From: Phenylobacterium sp.
Lineage (GTDB): Bacteria; Pseudomonadota; Alphaproteobacteria; Caulobacterales; Caulobacteraceae
NCBI RefSeq assembly: GCF_004297125.1
Contig: NZ_SCVD01000039.1
Coordinates: 1-64,000, forward strand
DNA length: 64,000 nucleotides
Reading direction: 5' to 3'
The notes under the pieces are model-generated. The model saw nothing but the letters and a program-made list of their open reading frames with translations, ran no database searches and was not told the DNA's origin. Both the position numbers and the translations under genes were made by a program. This document shows positions 35,642 to 44,894 of this stretch, piece after piece; position 1 is the first letter of the stretch, and the number at the start of each line of letters is the position of its first letter.

Positions 35642-38600
35642 TCACCAAGCGCGCGTGATCTGAATGGCCGCGAAGCGGCCGATGGGGTCGGCGTTTGTGG
35701 GGTCGTAGCCGATACCCGCGGGGTTGTCGTAGAAGGGCGGCGCCTGGTCGAAGACGTTGCGCACGTTCAGCGTCACCGTCACGCCACGACCGAACCCGTG
35801 ATCGGGCGCCGCCAGCCGGGCCTGCAGGTCCACGGTGGGCTGCGCCGAGATGCGGGCCCCCAGGACGTCGCGGTAACGATCGACATAGTTGAAGGCGGCG
35901 CCCAGCGTCAGGCGTCCGCGCGTCCAGTCCGCCGTCGCGCGGGCGCGTAACTTGACGGGCGATCCCGCCACGCCGACCCGCTCCTGAGCGCCGGACGTGG
36001 GCGTGATCCGCTGCTTGAAGTCGGCCAGGTAGCTGCCGTTCAGGCCAAGCGCCACGTCGTCCTCCCCGACCTGGAACCGGTAGGACGCCGTCACGTCCAC
36101 GCCGCGCACCCGCAGCGTCGTCGTATTCACGTACCGATTGTCCACGATCGCGGCGAAGGCCTCCGGCGGAAACGCCTGCGCTGTGGCCAGCGTGCCGGGG
36201 CGCGCGAGCAGTGCGACGATCAGCGCGCGGTCCGACGCGTTCGTCGCCGGTGCGATGTTCTGCACGAAGCTGGTCAGGGCCGGGTCGATGAGGGCCGCGA
36301 CGGTGTTCTGCTGCACGGGCCGGTCGATGCGGTTACGAAACGCGATGTCGAAGGCGGTGAAGCCGAGGGCGAGGCCTGGGATTGCCGCGGGACGATAGTC
36401 CGCGCCGAAGGTCCAGGAGTTCGCCGTTTCAGGCTCGAGGCCGGGATTGCCGCCCCCCAGCACCAGGACGCGCACGCGCGTCCCGTCCGCCTTGTTGAGC
36501 TGGATGGAGGACGCCGATTCCGGGTCGTGCACCTCCCGCAGCGCCGGGGCGCGGAACGACCGCCCATAGGTGCCCCGGAGCGTCAGATCCGCGGTCGGAC
36601 GCCACAAGAGCCCCACCTTGGGATTGGCTGTCGTGCCGACGTCATTGTAGCGCTCGATCCGGCCTGCGAGCGAAACTTCGAGGGCGTCGACACCTGCACG
36701 GCGGTTCGCCTCGCCGACGATCGGCACGCGCAGCTCCCCGAACGCCGCGAAGGTCTCTCGGCTGACGTCGGCAGAGATCTGCGCGGTCGGCGCCGCCGTG
36801 CTTGCGAAGTTGGTTCCTCCACGAAGCACGGTCTCGCGTCGCGCCTGGCCGCCGATCGCGAGCTTGATGGGGCCGCCCGGGCCCGTGAGCAGCGTGCCAT
36901 CGGCCTGGCCGCTGGCGACGTACGAACTGATCTTGATGCGGCTGCTCGTGAAGCCTGAGCTGATAAACGCCAGCATGGCCGGACTGTTCGCGCCGGGCCT
37001 GCCGCTGAACGGATTGAAATAGCCGTCTCGCGCCACGTTGAAGGAGGTGTCGGGACGGTCCGCGGTCGTACCCAGCGCCTCGCTGAGGTAGAGCGTGTGG
37101 AGCAGTCCCGTCGTGTCGGACTCGCTGATCTCCTGCCCGAATCCGAGATAGCCGTCGGCCTGCCAGTCGCCGAACAACGGAGCCTTCGCGCCCAGCGACG
37201 CGCCCCAGGTCTCGGCCGATCCGATGTTCAGCGGATTGCCGAGCTCTTCCTGAAGCGAGTAGGCGATCGAATGGGAGGTCGATCCGTTCGGCGACACGAA
37301 GAAGGGATTGGATCGGTTGACGCTCAGCGTCGTCACATTGGCGGCCGTGCTTACCGCATACTTTCGGAAGGCATAGCGAACATCGGCGGTGATCTCGACG
37401 CCGTGCCCGACCTCCTGGTTCGCCGTCAGGAAGGCGGACTGCAGAACCTGGCGCGGCAGGGTGTCGATGCCGGCCCGGCCGTTCTCCAGGTTGACGGTCC
37501 CCAGCTGGAAGTCCGAGGGCCGCAGGCCGACGCCGTTCTGGCCGGCCGGGATCGCCCAGCGCGGCGCCTGGGCGCCGGTGATCGGATCAGGTCCCAGGAT
37601 GTTGCCGGGGAAGCTGTTCGTCACCCGCCTGTCACTCCCGCCGAGTGGCCGCAGGTCGGCACTGGCGGTGTAGGGACGGTCCTCGGCCCGCAGGGCGTTG
37701 CGCTTCTGGTACTCCAGGGCGAGGAACACGCTGCCTGTAGACCAGCGGTGACCGAGCGACTGCGAGAGCTGCAGTTGCAGAGGCTCCCCGTCGGTTCCAA
37801 TCCCGGCGTAGGCGCGGCTCTCGGCGCCTTCGACATCCTTGCGCAGGATGATGTTCACCACGCCGCCGACCGCGTCGGCGCCGTACAGCGCCGAGGCGCC
37901 ATCCAGCAGCAGCTCCACCCGCTCGACCGCCGCCGAAGGTATCGACGAGATATCGGCAAAATCGCCGAAGGAGCCTGACCCGGACAGCCGCCGGCCGTTG
38001 ACCAGGATCAAGGTGGCGTCGGGCCCGAGGCCCCGCAGATTGACGCTCGAGCCGTAGTTTACATTACGGACGATGCGGTCGGAGCCGGTGGTGAGCGTGC
38101 CTTCGGATGCGCCGGTGGCGAAGGCCTGTGGCAGAGCGGCGAGCGCCGAGGCGACGGTGGCATGCCCTGAGCGTTCGAGCGCGGCCCTGTCCAGCACCAT
38201 CAGCGGTGAGGCGCTCTTCGTCGTCCCGCGGATGTGGGTGCCGGTGACCCGCACCTCATCGACCAGCGTGGGCTCGAGCGCCACCGGGTCGGAAATTGAC
38301 GCCGATCCGCCAACGTCAGCGGCGCTGACTCCGAAAGGGCGACCGTCGCCGGCCTCCTGCGTGCGCGCCGTCACGCGCTCGACCACGATCATCTGGTCGT
38401 TCACCCGCCGGGCCCGCAGATCGGTTCCGATGAGCAGGCCGGTCAGCGCCTGCTCCGGCGTCATCTGGCCCTTCACCGGCGGCGCGCTGCGACCCGCCAC
38501 CACGCCCTTGGAGAACATGATCTGCTGCTTGGTCTGAGTAGCGAGGCTCAGCAGCGCCGGCTCCAGCCCCGCCGCATCGACAGAGACCGCATAGGTCGTC

Positions 38601-38689
38601 TGCGCCTGGGCGGCGCTGGCGACCAGGACAGCGGCCGTGGCGAGCCAGGCCCACCGGCGACCAACGCGGTACTCGAACGCTTCGAACAT
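35642..38689 (-). CDS. TonB-dependent receptor with N-terminal signalling domain
   Basis: The 1015-residue outer-membrane receptor has a signal peptide (about residues 1-30) and an STN domain (about residues 35-105, LLSLATQTKQQIMFSKGVVA). The plug domain contains LVNGRRLSGSGSFGD and SALYGADAVGGVVNII, followed by a 22-strand beta-barrel. The STN domain signals through FecR to the ECF sigma factor encoded next. In this context it probably senses and imports the lasso peptide, possibly metal-loaded. The gene ends 9 bases before the isopeptidase start. Confidence 0.92.
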   Translation of the reverse strand: MFEAFEYRVGRRWAWLATAAVLVASAAQAQTTYAVSVDAAGLEPALLSLATQTKQQIMFSKGVVAGRSAPPVKGQMTPEQALTGLLIGTDLRARRVNDQMIVVERVTARTQEAGDGRPFGVSAADVGGSASISDPVALEPTLVDEVRVTGTHIRGTTKSASPLMVLDRAALERSGHATVASALAALPQAFATGASEGTLTTGSDRIVRNVNYGSSVNLRGLGPDATLILVNGRRLSGSGSFGDFADISSIPSAAVERVELLLDGASALYGADAVGGVVNIILRKDVEGAESRAYAGIGTDGEPLQLQLSQSLGHRWSTGSVFLALEYQKRNALRAEDRPYTASADLRPLGGSDRRVTNSFPGNILGPDPITGAQAPRWAIPAGQNGVGLRPSDFQLGTVNLENGRAGIDTLPRQVLQSAFLTANQEVGHGVEITADVRYAFRKYAVSTAANVTTLSVNRSNPFFVSPNGSTSHSIAYSLQEELGNPLNIGSAETWGASLGAKAPLFGDWQADGYLGFGQEISESDTTGLLHTLYLSEALGTTADRPDTSFNVARDGYFNPFSGRPGANSPAMLAFISSGFTSSRIKISSYVASGQADGTLLTGPGGPIKLAIGGQARRETVLRGGTNFASTAAPTAQISADVSRETFAAFGELRVPIVGEANRRAGVDALEVSLAGRIERYNDVGTTANPKVGLLWRPTADLTLRGTYGRSFRAPALREVHDPESASSIQLNKADGTRVRVLVLGGGNPGLEPETANSWTFGADYRPAAIPGLALGFTAFDIAFRNRIDRPVQQNTVAALIDPALTSFVQNIAPATNASDRALIVALLARPGTLATAQAFPPEAFAAIVDNRYVNTTTLRVRGVDVTASYRFQVGEDDVALGLNGSYLADFKQRITPTSGAQERVGVAGSPVKLRARATADWTRGRLTLGAAFNYVDRYRDVLGARISAQPTVDLQARLAAPDHGFGRGVTVTLNVRNVFDQAPPFYDNPAGIGYDPTNADPIGRFAAIQITRAW

Positions 38690-38817
38690 GTTTCCCCCGC
38701 GACGACCGCGGGCTTTGCGCTACCAAAATGGTCTTGCTTCGGCGCCACGAGGTTCGTCTGCAGGGGTAGAGGGCGGATCCGCCACGAAACCCTCGCGCCG
38801 CTGTCAGAAAATCGTCG

Positions 38818-39792
38818 TCACCCCGGAGAAAGTCGGATTTCGCGGGGTGTTTCGGAGGTGACCCGCAGCCCATAGAGCGAGCGGGCGCCGGCCACGAAGT
38901 TGTCCACGTCGCCGGCCACGAACTGACCGCTGACCAGCTCCCCGGCCACCGCCTCGGGCGCTTCCAGCACCACCTTGCGGTCCGAATAGCGATTCACCTC
39001 GGCCACCGCCTCGCGCAGCGGCACGCCCGAGAACGTCAGCCGCCCGGTGGTCCAGCTCGCCACGGCGCTGGTGTTGGTGACCGCGGGGCGGGAGACGCCG
39101 CGGCGATCGGCGACGACCGCTTGGCCAGGCGTCAATTCCGTCCGCTCGCCGTCGCCGCCCCGCACCTCCACGCGGCCCTGCACGAGCGTCACCCGCACGA
39201 CGGCGCCGTCGTTGCGGACGTCGAACCGCGTGCCAAGCGCCCGTACGCGCACGCCGTCCGCCACGACCACAAACGGCCGCGAGGCGTCGTGCGCCACATC
39301 GAAGAAGGCCTGCCCCCGGTCCAGAACCACCCGCCGCTCGCTGTCCCGGAAATCGACCCGAACCCGGGTGTCGGTGTTGAGCCGCACGCGCGAGCCGTCG
39401 GCCAGCACCTCGAGCCGCTGGCCGCCCACCTGGGTCGAATAGGTCGGTTCGTAGTTGCGCCACGCGAAGACCGCACCGCCCGCGACCAAGATGCTGGCCA
39501 GCCCGAGCCCGATCGGCGCGAGGACGAAGCGGCGCGACGGCCCCGCCTGACCCGCGCCGACCTTCGCCGGGTACTTCGCCAGCGCCGCCTCGGTCATGGC
39601 CGCAATCGCCGGCCGCTCGGCCAGGCCGCCCGCGGCTTCCCAGCCCTGCTTCACCTTCTCGAACGCGGCGGCGTTGGCGGGATCCCGTCGCCAGGCGCGG
39701 AACTCATCGAGCTCCCTGGGCGCGATATCCCCGCCGGTCATGACCGTGAACCACTGGGAGGCCTGGGTCCCGCGATCTGCTGACTCGCTCAT
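38818..39792 (-). CDS. FecR family anti-sigma regulator
   Basis: The 324-residue protein has a cytosolic N-terminal DUF4880 part (FTVMTGGDIAPRELDEFRAW), one transmembrane helix (about residues 92-112, FVLAPIGLGLASILVAGGAV) and a periplasmic FecR domain (ADGSRVRLNTDTRVRVDF, GQAFFDVAHDASRPFVV). The C-terminal STN-like part is near residues 255-320. It transmits the receptor signal to the sigma factor. Start ATG 39792 is used; a longer in-frame extension to 39828 would overlap the sigma gene. Confidence 0.92.
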   Translation of the reverse strand: MSESADRGTQASQWFTVMTGGDIAPRELDEFRAWRRDPANAAAFEKVKQGWEAAGGLAERPAIAAMTEAALAKYPAKVGAGQAGPSRRFVLAPIGLGLASILVAGGAVFAWRNYEPTYSTQVGGQRLEVLADGSRVRLNTDTRVRVDFRDSERRVVLDRGQAFFDVAHDASRPFVVVADGVRVRALGTRFDVRNDGAVVRVTLVQGRVEVRGGDGERTELTPGQAVVADRRGVSRPAVTNTSAVASWTTGRLTFSGVPLREAVAEVNRYSDRKVVLEAPEAVAGELVSGQFVAGDVDNFVAGARSLYGLRVTSETPREIRLSPG

Positions 39793-39803
39793 GGCCTGCC
39801 GCC

Positions 39804-40292
39804 TCAGTCCTGCATCAGGGCCGCACACCTCCGCCGCGCTTCCGTGAGCCGGGCTTCGACGCGCTTCACGGACAGGTTGCAGCGTTGGGCAATCTCCACA
39901 TTAGAGAGACCACCGAACCGGCTCAAGACAAAGACGTCGCGAATCGGTCCTGGCAACGCCGCAATCATCTGCTCCAACAGGACCGCAACCTCGGCGTCGG
40001 GAAGCACCGCAGCCGGCGGCTCATACAGGAACCGCGACTCAGGCCGCCGTCGCACCTCCTCCATCGCCGCACGGATCGCCACCTTGGCGAGGAATGCCCT
40101 CGGATTACGGACGTCCGACGCGCCGGCGAGCGTGCGGACGAAGGCCTCTTGGACCAGATCCTCTCCTACGAGTTGACCGAACCGGCGACTGAGAAAGCCC
40201 ATCAGCCAGGCCCGATCGCGCCGATAGGAACTCTCCAATTGCGACGAGTGGAAGGGTGGTGCGGTGAGCTTCGATGCCGGCATCTCGATCAC
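39804..40292 (-). CDS. ECF RNA polymerase sigma factor (FecI-like)
   Basis: The 162-residue sigma factor has region 2 (FLSRRFGQLVGEDLVQEAFV, about residues 33-55) and region 4 helix-turn-helix (LPGPIRDVFVLSRFGGLSNV-EIAQRCNLSVKRVEA, about residues 110-147). With FecR and the TonB receptor it forms a cell-surface signalling chain, likely inducing receptor and isopeptidase genes. ATG at 40283 is an alternative start. Confidence 0.92.
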   Translation of the reverse strand: MIEMPASKLTAPPFHSSQLESSYRRDRAWLMGFLSRRFGQLVGEDLVQEAFVRTLAGASDVRNPRAFLAKVAIRAAMEEVRRRPESRFLYEPPAAVLPDAEVAVLLEQMIAALPGPIRDVFVLSRFGGLSNVEIAQRCNLSVKRVEARLTEARRRCAALMQD

Positions 40293-40382
40293 TCAGGACT
40301 TCGATGTTCTCGATTCTGAACTGTCCTGAATGGGTCGTAAATACCGTGGTCGAAAAAGCGGTCAGACCGTCATCTCCTGCAG

Positions 40383-40628
40383 ATGGTGCGGGTCTCGGGA
40401 GTGGCGGATGAGGAGGGCCTTTTACGAAAGGTAGGCTCGGCCATTCGTGCATTGAGAAAGTCCGTCAATATAAGCCAGGAGTCGCTGGCTGATGCAGCTG
40501 GCATCGATCGATCTCACATGGGCAAGATCGAGCGGGTCGAGCGCAACGTGACGCTCCTCAACCTCGTGAAAATCTCGCGAGCACTTGGTGCCAAGCCGTC
40601 GTCAATTTTGTCCGACGCGGGCCTGTAG
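40383..40628 (+). CDS. XRE family small DNA-binding protein
   Basis: The 81-residue protein consists of one HTH_3 domain (VGSAIRALRKSVNISQESLA-DAAGIDRSHMGKIERVERNV). It stands alone between the lasso locus and the dCTP-deaminase-like gene, facing away from the sigma factor gene. Its target is unknown. The 264 bases that follow, to 40892, contain no gene. Confidence 0.82.
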   Translation: MVRVSGVADEEGLLRKVGSAIRALRKSVNISQESLADAAGIDRSHMGKIERVERNVTLLNLVKISRALGAKPSSILSDAGL

Positions 40629-40892
40629 CTAGGCGATCCGAACCGCCGCACCTGACTCAAAGCCGCCGTTCGGAGGGCCCGCTTCCTGGTGCCACGCCTA
40701 ACGTCGGCCGCCAAGGGCCAGGCCCCATCGCTCTGGCGGTGTCGAAAACGAGGTTTCCGAGACGGCGCAACGTCCGCTCGTAAGCGTTGCATACGGGCAC
40801 CGCCCGCTTGCCGCCAACGTTGGTGTGTCAATTCTGCCAGCCTGCAGTTCTCGGGACGTGGAAGTCGAGCCGCCTGCGGCAGGTCGCGATCG

Positions 40893-41507
40893 CTACTCGT
40901 GGTCGCGAAGCTTCCGCAGGATGTCGTCGGCGCGCGGCGAGGACAGGCCGGGCTTCCGCCGGCCGGAGAAGGCGCCCAGGCTGCTTTGCGCGCTCGGCGT
41001 CGTCCTATGTAAGAAGATCTGACAGATCTTCATTCCCGGGAAGATCTCCAGCGGGACCTCGCCGACGTTCGCAAGCTCGAGCGTCAGGCAGCCGGAGAAA
41101 TGGGGGTGCATACCCGCCGCGGTTTCGATCACCAGGCCATGTCGGCCTAGCGACGACTTGCCGGTGACGTAGCCAGAGAGGCCGGCGGGGAGGCGAAGCC
41201 ATTCGAGCGTCGCGCCAAGCACGAATCGGCCGGGGTGGAGGACATAGGAATCGCCGAAAGGCACGAAGTGTTGGCGCGTGCGCGACATCTCTCCACCCTC
41301 GCCGGTGGGCTCATCGAAACCCGCCAGCGACACCGAGTTGGTGCGGGTCTGCTTGAACGACTTGAACCATCGGCCCAAGCGTAGGTCGATCGAGGTCCCG
41401 CCACGCTTGCGCAGGTCTTCGACGTCCGGCCGGGGCACGACGGTAAGACGGCCGTCCTGCGGAGCATCCGGATCCAGGGCTTCGGCGATTTCGCTCGCGC
41501 TGAGCAT
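40893..41507 (-). CDS. dCTP deaminase-like protein
   Basis: The 204-residue protein fits dCTP deaminase/dUTPase length and shows LRLGRWFKSF, HPGRFVLGATLEWLRLPA, GYVTGKSSLGRHGLVIETAA and GCLTLELANVGEVPLEIFPG-MKICQIF. The catalytic Glu of the family is in LTLELAN and the substrate Ser/Arg in KSSLGR. Enzymes of this family turn dCTP to dUTP; some act in phage defence by removing dCTP. It is the last gene of a six-gene minus operon headed by XRE and ImmA/IrrE genes, overlapping the HExxH gene. Defence use is inferred. Confidence 0.85.
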   Translation of the reverse strand: MLSASEIAEALDPDAPQDGRLTVVPRPDVEDLRKRGGTSIDLRLGRWFKSFKQTRTNSVSLAGFDEPTGEGGEMSRTRQHFVPFGDSYVLHPGRFVLGATLEWLRLPAGLSGYVTGKSSLGRHGLVIETAAGMHPHFSGCLTLELANVGEVPLEIFPGMKICQIFLHRTTPSAQSSLGAFSGRRKPGLSSPRADDILRKLRDHE

Positions 41508-42745
41508 CACGCCTCCACCCGAAGCTTGAATTCCGAGACCTCGATGGACTTCAACATGAGCTCACAGAGCATGTCATATTCGGCTAGGTCCGCTTCGGCC
41601 GACAGCCCACCCTTGCGGCGTAGATAGCGCCAGCCGGCCGAGACGATCTCGGCGAGCGAGGCGCCGCCGCAATCTGGAATCTGCGATTGAAAGGCCTCGT
41701 CGACCTTCGTGGTCGTGGCGGGATCCGGGCGGGCCACGTCCTTGCTCTTCAGGATATCGAATGCGAGGCTCCGCACCTCGGCGACGCTGGCGTCAACTGC
41801 CTGGTCGGCGAAGAACAGGATTTCCCCGTCGAGGGACGCGCGAGGCGACGACTCCTGCCAGGACGCGAACAATGTCGCGTCCACGGCGATTTCCAGGACC
41901 TTGGCGCCGTCGAGCAGGAAGCGCACCCGGTCGCGGGCCGACGGGTAGCCCGCGGTGCGAACACCGCCGCCGGGCGCCAGGAAGTAGTCGTAGGCGTAGA
42001 CGTAAGCCTCGCCGAATACGTAGAGGCCGAACTGATCGCAGAACACCTCTTCGAGCTGGCGCATCGCCGAGAACAGGCAGGCGTTCTGTAGATACTCGAT
42101 GTCGTGACCGAACTTCTTCAGCTCCTCGAGTAGTGCGTCGCGGCGCTCGGGATCGGCGTCGAGCGCCTTGTCGATCCCGAGCAGGGCGACGGGGCTCACC
42201 TGTTCCTTCCCGCCATGCGCGCGCCACGCCGAGTGCCCGATCTCATGCCCCGCGAGCGGAATGATCAACGGATTGCCGGACTCCGGCGCGGGACCTCCGA
42301 CGAGCGCAAAATCGGGCAGAAGGTCGAGCGTCATCGGGTAGGTGAACGGAACGAAGTTCCATTCCGACGAGACGATGAGCCGTGCGTCCGGGTCGACCGC
42401 CTGCTGCACGAGCCGCTTGAGCGGGAAGTGCATCTCGAAGGCGTTGCGGACGTTAGTCGATCGCAGGATGAAGCCGAGCACCTCGGTGTAGCTCGACAAG
42501 GACCGGTTGGTGTTCTGGCAGACCTCGTCCGCGACGGCGTCCGTGACGCTGTCCGGCATGCGGCGCAGCAGGTTCTGGCGGGTCTCGAAGTAGTCCCGAA
42601 TGAAGGCCAGCGCTTGGCGCGCGTCGGCGTGCGGGAAGTCGGAAGCTTCGAGTTGCCGGATCTGATCGAGGAACGCGCGGACTCTACGCCGCGCGGACGC
42701 CAAGCGCAGTGCTGTCGCCGAGGGCTCGCCAATCGTGGACGACAA
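41507..42745 (-). CDS. HExxH putative metallopeptidase of unknown family
   Basis: The 412-residue protein contains PLAGHEIGHSAWRAHGG near residue 168, a zinc-binding HExxH, and about 70 residues later QLEEVFCDQFGLY, where the Glu/Asp could be the third ligand as in gluzincins. The rest is mainly helical, without signal peptide or membrane helix. The start at 42745 overlaps the upstream gene by 62 bases; a TTG near 42704 is an alternative. It may be a cytosolic protease effector or sensor. I do not recognise the family. Confidence 0.75.
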   Translation of the reverse strand: MSSTIGEPSATALRLASARRRVRAFLDQIRQLEASDFPHADARQALAFIRDYFETRQNLLRRMPDSVTDAVADEVCQNTNRSLSSYTEVLGFILRSTNVRNAFEMHFPLKRLVQQAVDPDARLIVSSEWNFVPFTYPMTLDLLPDFALVGGPAPESGNPLIIPLAGHEIGHSAWRAHGGKEQVSPVALLGIDKALDADPERRDALLEELKKFGHDIEYLQNACLFSAMRQLEEVFCDQFGLYVFGEAYVYAYDYFLAPGGGVRTAGYPSARDRVRFLLDGAKVLEIAVDATLFASWQESSPRASLDGEILFFADQAVDASVAEVRSLAFDILKSKDVARPDPATTTKVDEAFQSQIPDCGGASLAEIVSAGWRYLRRKGGLSAEADLAEYDMLCELMLKSIEVSEFKLRVEA

Positions 42746-43142
42746 ACCCGTCCTCCGCCGTGCTGTCCTGAATCAACGCCTGGTGCAGCGCGACGCAGAA
42801 ACTGGTCAATTCCGCCTGGTCGGCGCTGTCAGCCTGGCTGAGCGCGTCGCTGGTGCGTTGGAGGAACGCCTGGATGTTCTCCAACACGACAGGGTTGTGC
42901 GATTCTATAGTCCGGTACAGGCGTTCGAAGGGCAGATAGTAGCCTGGCTCGACGAACCTGAAGGGCGGCGCGTCTGCCGGCGGCCGCGAGGTGCGGCGGA
43001 GCGCGTCGGCCAGATGGACCAAGACTGCGGGATCGTGGTCGAGCCCTGCTCCCATCCGATCGAGTTCGATCGCCGCCTGCAGGGCCAGGTCCGCCAGTGC
43101 GAAAGTCGAGGGCGCGCGATCGCCCGTCGAAAAACCCGCCAT
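42684..43142 (-). CDS. Hypothetical helical protein
   Basis: The 152-residue protein begins at ATG 43142, supported by GGAGG upstream. Natural helical sequence (TFALADLALQAAIELDRMGA, SHNPVVLENIQAFLQRTSDA) and a C-terminal HDWRAL segment are seen. It overlaps the HExxH gene by about 60 bases, so the two are probably translated together and may act as a pair. A TTG at 43241 would extend the N-terminus. Function unknown. Confidence 0.65.
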   Translation of the reverse strand: MAGFSTGDRAPSTFALADLALQAAIELDRMGAGLDHDPAVLVHLADALRRTSRPPADAPPFRFVEPGYYLPFERLYRTIESHNPVVLENIQAFLQRTSDALSQADSADQAELTSFCVALHQALIQDSTAEDGFVVHDWRALGDSTALGVRAA

Positions 43143-43227
43143 CTTCCCCGCCTCCAAGCCCCGCGCCGACCCTAGGGCGGCGATCGGGAGCTGCCAAGGA
43201 ACACTTGTTAGGAGGGTAGGTTGCGAC

Positions 43228-43566
43228 TCAAGTTGAGTCAAAGTGGTTAACGCTAAGGCTGCTTAGCAACCATTTCTCCTCGAGTTCGGCGCGATACAGC
43301 AGGGCGGCCGCGGGTCCTGGGCGAAGGCCGAACCGCGCCGCGTGGTCGCGGAATTGCGCCTTTAGGTCCGCCGCGCGGAAGTGCGCCGTCACCTTCGTCA
43401 CCCGCTCGCCAGGCGGCGCGGCGTCAAGCGCGCCGAGGCGGCCCAGCTCCAGTTCGCGGCGGATGAGGAGGTTGGCGAGCGCGGTTGCGTCGAGGCCGAG
43501 CGCTTCCGCGTAGGACGCGAACGCACGGGCTTCAGCCTCCGTCACGTAGCCGACGATCTGGTGCAC
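43228..43566 (-). CDS. Hypothetical protein with two similar helical halves
   Basis: The 112-residue protein starts at GTG 43566, 2 bases after the protease gene's stop. Both halves read as a short strand followed by helices (YVTEAEARAFASYAEALGLD and HFRAADLKAQFRDHAARFGL), suggesting a ribbon-helix-helix-like duplication. DNA binding is possible but not shown. Confidence 0.62.
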   Translation of the reverse strand: MHQIVGYVTEAEARAFASYAEALGLDATALANLLIRRELELGRLGALDAAPPGERVTKVTAHFRAADLKAQFRDHAARFGLRPGPAAALLYRAELEEKWLLSSLSVNHFDST

Positions 43567-43568
43567 GA

Positions 43569-44486
43569 TCAGATGGCCAGGCGCTGAAGGGGGACGATGA
43601 GTTTGCGGCCGATCGTGGCCTCGGCCAACAAGAGGACGAAGGTCTGGTGGGGGGTCTTGAACGCCTCGCCGACGAAGGGATGGCGTCCGCCGTCAGTATC
43701 CGTGAGCACGAGGGTCCGGGCGGCGGTCATGCGGCCGTAGGGCACCAGCGCGCCGATGGGGTCGTCGGGGGTGTAGACCTCCGGCCAGCGGAACCGAGGG
43801 AAACGCCCCTCGAAGCTCGGCGAGACCACGGCGCGGCGCAGCTGGCTGAAGTGGCCGTGCCGTTCCGCGGGTTCGGGCGGATTGAGCACGACGACCGCGC
43901 AGATGCGATCGCTGGTGGAAACGTAGCGGCGCACGGTGGCGTAGACCGAGGCGCCGTAGCGCTTGGCGAGCGCCAGGGGCGCCTTGATGCCGAACGACAG
44001 GTCGCGGGCGTCGTGGGCGAACTGGTCCAGCTGGAAGAGCACTTCGGAGGCGAAGACATTGGCCTCCCGCTCGAACTGCGCCTTCACGTCCGGATCCAGG
44101 GTCTTCCGGCAGTCCTCGAACAGTCCGAAGATGCTCTGCCACGGGAGCACCGCGTGTCCGCCCTCGTGCAGCTTGAGGAAGGGCAGCTTTTCTTTGGGCG
44201 TCTCGGGGTCGATGAAGGCCATCCGCGCCTTGGGATCGAACACCCCCCAGACCTTGCTGATGGCGCTGAGCAGGGCCCGGCCCGCCGACTCCGCCTTGCG
44301 GCGGAGCCGGGCGAGGTAGTCCTCGTCGATCTTCATGGGGAAGACTTCGACCTTGGCGGCCTCCAGGATGCGGTCCACCGGCGTCGGAAGGACGCCGAAG
44401 GCGGCGGCGTCGGCGAGCGCCTTGCGCGCCGCCGCCCGGACCTCATCCTGCTGGTCCGCCGAGATCGAGCAGTCGTCCGCCAGCAT
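43569..44486 (-). CDS. ImmA/IrrE family metallo-endopeptidase
   Basis: The 305-residue protein has the IrrE-type zinc motif LKLHEGGHAVLPW near residue 100 (HExxH) and downstream FEREANVFASEVLF, whose Glu is the likely third ligand. Family members cleave XRE-type repressors upon DNA damage or phage induction. The start ATGA overlaps the XRE regulator's stop, the classic ImmR/ImmA arrangement. The C-terminal 130 residues beyond the protease core are additional and could hold a sensor. Confidence 0.9.
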   Translation of the reverse strand: MLADDCSISADQQDEVRAAARKALADAAAFGVLPTPVDRILEAAKVEVFPMKIDEDYLARLRRKAESAGRALLSAISKVWGVFDPKARMAFIDPETPKEKLPFLKLHEGGHAVLPWQSIFGLFEDCRKTLDPDVKAQFEREANVFASEVLFQLDQFAHDARDLSFGIKAPLALAKRYGASVYATVRRYVSTSDRICAVVVLNPPEPAERHGHFSQLRRAVVSPSFEGRFPRFRWPEVYTPDDPIGALVPYGRMTAARTLVLTDTDGGRHPFVGEAFKTPHQTFVLLLAEATIGRKLIVPLQRLAI

Positions 44487-44848
44487 CAGTCTTTGCGCTC
44501 CCGAATGAACTTCAGATAGCGCAACAGCTCCTCCTCTTCGACCGACGAGAGTTCGCCAAAGACGGACGTTGCCACACGGTTCACCGGAGCATCCGATTCG
44601 GTGATGAACCCGGCCTTCTCCATCAGGGTGCCGTAGTCGATGGCGTAGGCCGCCGAGAGGCGGTGCAGCATGACCGCCGACGGCTTCTCGATCACGCCGT
44701 TCTCGAGTTGGCTGAGGTAGGCGTTGGAGATCTTGCTGTCGGTAACGCGCTCGACGTCCCGCAGCGTGAGTCCGCGTGAAACGCGGATCTGTTTCAGGAA
44801 CTGGCCAAAGTCTGGGCGTGTGTCATCGCGGGTCCTCTCTTTGGGCAT
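44486..44848 (-). CDS. XRE family regulator paired with ImmA/IrrE
   Basis: The 120-residue protein has an N-terminal HTH (FGQFLKQIRVSRGLTLRDVE, SNAYLSQLENGVIEKPS) and a helical C-terminal part ending VEEEELLRYLKFIRERKD. It is probably the repressor cleaved by the protease encoded next, and would bind the palindromes in the divergent promoter region (44895-44986). If so it controls both this operon and the ubiquitin-like operon. Confidence 0.88.
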   Translation of the reverse strand: MPKERTRDDTRPDFGQFLKQIRVSRGLTLRDVERVTDSKISNAYLSQLENGVIEKPSAVMLHRLSAAYAIDYGTLMEKAGFITESDAPVNRVATSVFGELSSVEEEELLRYLKFIRERKD

Positions 44849-44894
44849 GAATCACCCGGTCCTGGGTTGGTGGGGCGGCCAGCGTACCTGAAAA

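Noticed and set aside
44486..44848. Possibility that XRE plus ImmA/IrrE is a simple toxin-antitoxin pair
   Set aside because: The protease carries an HExxH motif and the pair heads a longer operon, so a repressor-protease switch fits better.
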